Positions 63,873-64,000 of a DNA stretch of 64,000 nt are shown here, piece by piece. The notes beneath the pieces are model-generated. The model searched no databases. It was not told the DNA's origin and was given only the letters and a program-made list of their open reading frames with translations. Source of the stretch: Clostridium sp. BSD9I1 (GTDB lineage Bacteria > Bacillota > Clostridia > Clostridiales > Clostridiaceae); assembly GCF_900185645.1 (NCBI RefSeq), contig NZ_FYAM01000027.1, forward strand, positions 350,567-414,566. Direction: 5' to 3'. The translations under genes were made by a program, and so were the position numbers. How positions within the stretch are numbered: the first letter of the stretch is position 1; each line of letters begins with the position of its first letter.

Positions 63873-64000
63873 TATTGCGACGTTTTTAATGTTAAATCTT
63901 CCGTATGGGTTCTGCATTTAAGAAAGCGTTCACTACGCAAAGAAGCTCTAATATCTGTCAATTTAAATCTCCTAAACTTTCTAAACTCGCTGACGCTCAG
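63873..64000. repeat. Hairpin element 11, cut by the window end
   Basis: Starts ATTGCGACGTTTTTAATG and follows the type B arm (AACTTTCTA apical strand near 63973) up to the last base. The second limb would lie beyond the window. Its left limb is closest to that of element 10. Confidence 0.75.

Overview
The window looks like chromosomal DNA of a low-GC, spore-forming Firmicute of the genus Clostridium (sensu stricto type). The base composition is strongly AT-rich, Shine-Dalgarno sequences are strong, TTG and GTG starts are frequent, and there are three CWB2 cell-wall-binding proteins, bacteriohemerythrin, a single-cluster ferredoxin, PTS genes and a Met-rich repeat protein. No rRNA, tRNA, CRISPR array or intact insertion sequence was seen. 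The genus is inferred from gene content and codon style only.

Layout. 0-3 kb: an SsuC/TauC-type ABC importer (permease, ATPase, binding lipoprotein). 3-10.4 kb: manganese homeostasis, with a yybP-ykoY riboswitch ahead of a GDT1/MneA-type exporter and, further on, divergent mntR and mntH. Between them lie a nitroreductase, cupin, ferredoxin, aroE and an acetyltransferase. 10.4-23.4 kb: surface and signalling genes, with a CWB2/beta-propeller protein, an FtsH paralogue, a DUF1232 protein, a diguanylate cyclase, a chemoreceptor, and two near-identical CWB2 genes flanking a membrane protein gene. 24-32 kb: SH3-like protein, second chemoreceptor, AI-2E family transporter, RNase H, a Met/His-rich repeat protein and aspartokinase. 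33-39.4 kb: a complete ribose operon rbsK-D-A-C-B followed by rbsR, with a consensus promoter and two operator-like palindromes. 39.4-44.3 kb: hemerythrin, a UvrD-type helicase with an embedded DnaQ-type exonuclease, a GH25 muramidase and an orphan NIF3-insert domain. 44.5-45 kb: a decayed HEPN/MNT toxin-antitoxin pair. 45-51 kb: ptsI, a glucose-type EIICBA, and an ECF sigma/anti-sigma pair. 51-54 kb: a small, partly degraded zinc-associated cluster (COG0523 GTPase, permease remnant, TIGR03943 protein, ZnuA-like lipoprotein). 54-60 kb: small genes and a Fur-boxed siderophore importer. 60.5-64 kb: a GGDEF-EAL protein and an acetyltransferase.

The most unusual feature is a family of about 13 long (roughly 230-250 bp) hairpin repeats spread from 5.5 kb to the end of the window. 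Both arms of each hairpin change together between copies: the apical stem occurs in at least five fully compensated versions. In three places two arms, or one arm and an outer tip, bound a conserved core of about 160-300 bp that carries its own small hairpins. Most copies lie directly behind stop codons. At two genes (aspartokinase and the NIF3-like gene) the repeat end itself contains the stop codon, and one copy truncates a hepT-like toxin gene. A second, smaller palindromic element is nested inside three of them. The data fit a non-autonomous mobile element, a structured RNA, or an element reused as a transcript end.

Other points worth attention are a manganese riboswitch with two mutually exclusive tandem terminators and a 23-bp antiterminator, a short repeat found just behind four stop codons, and two genes whose Shine-Dalgarno sequences point to AUA as the start codon.
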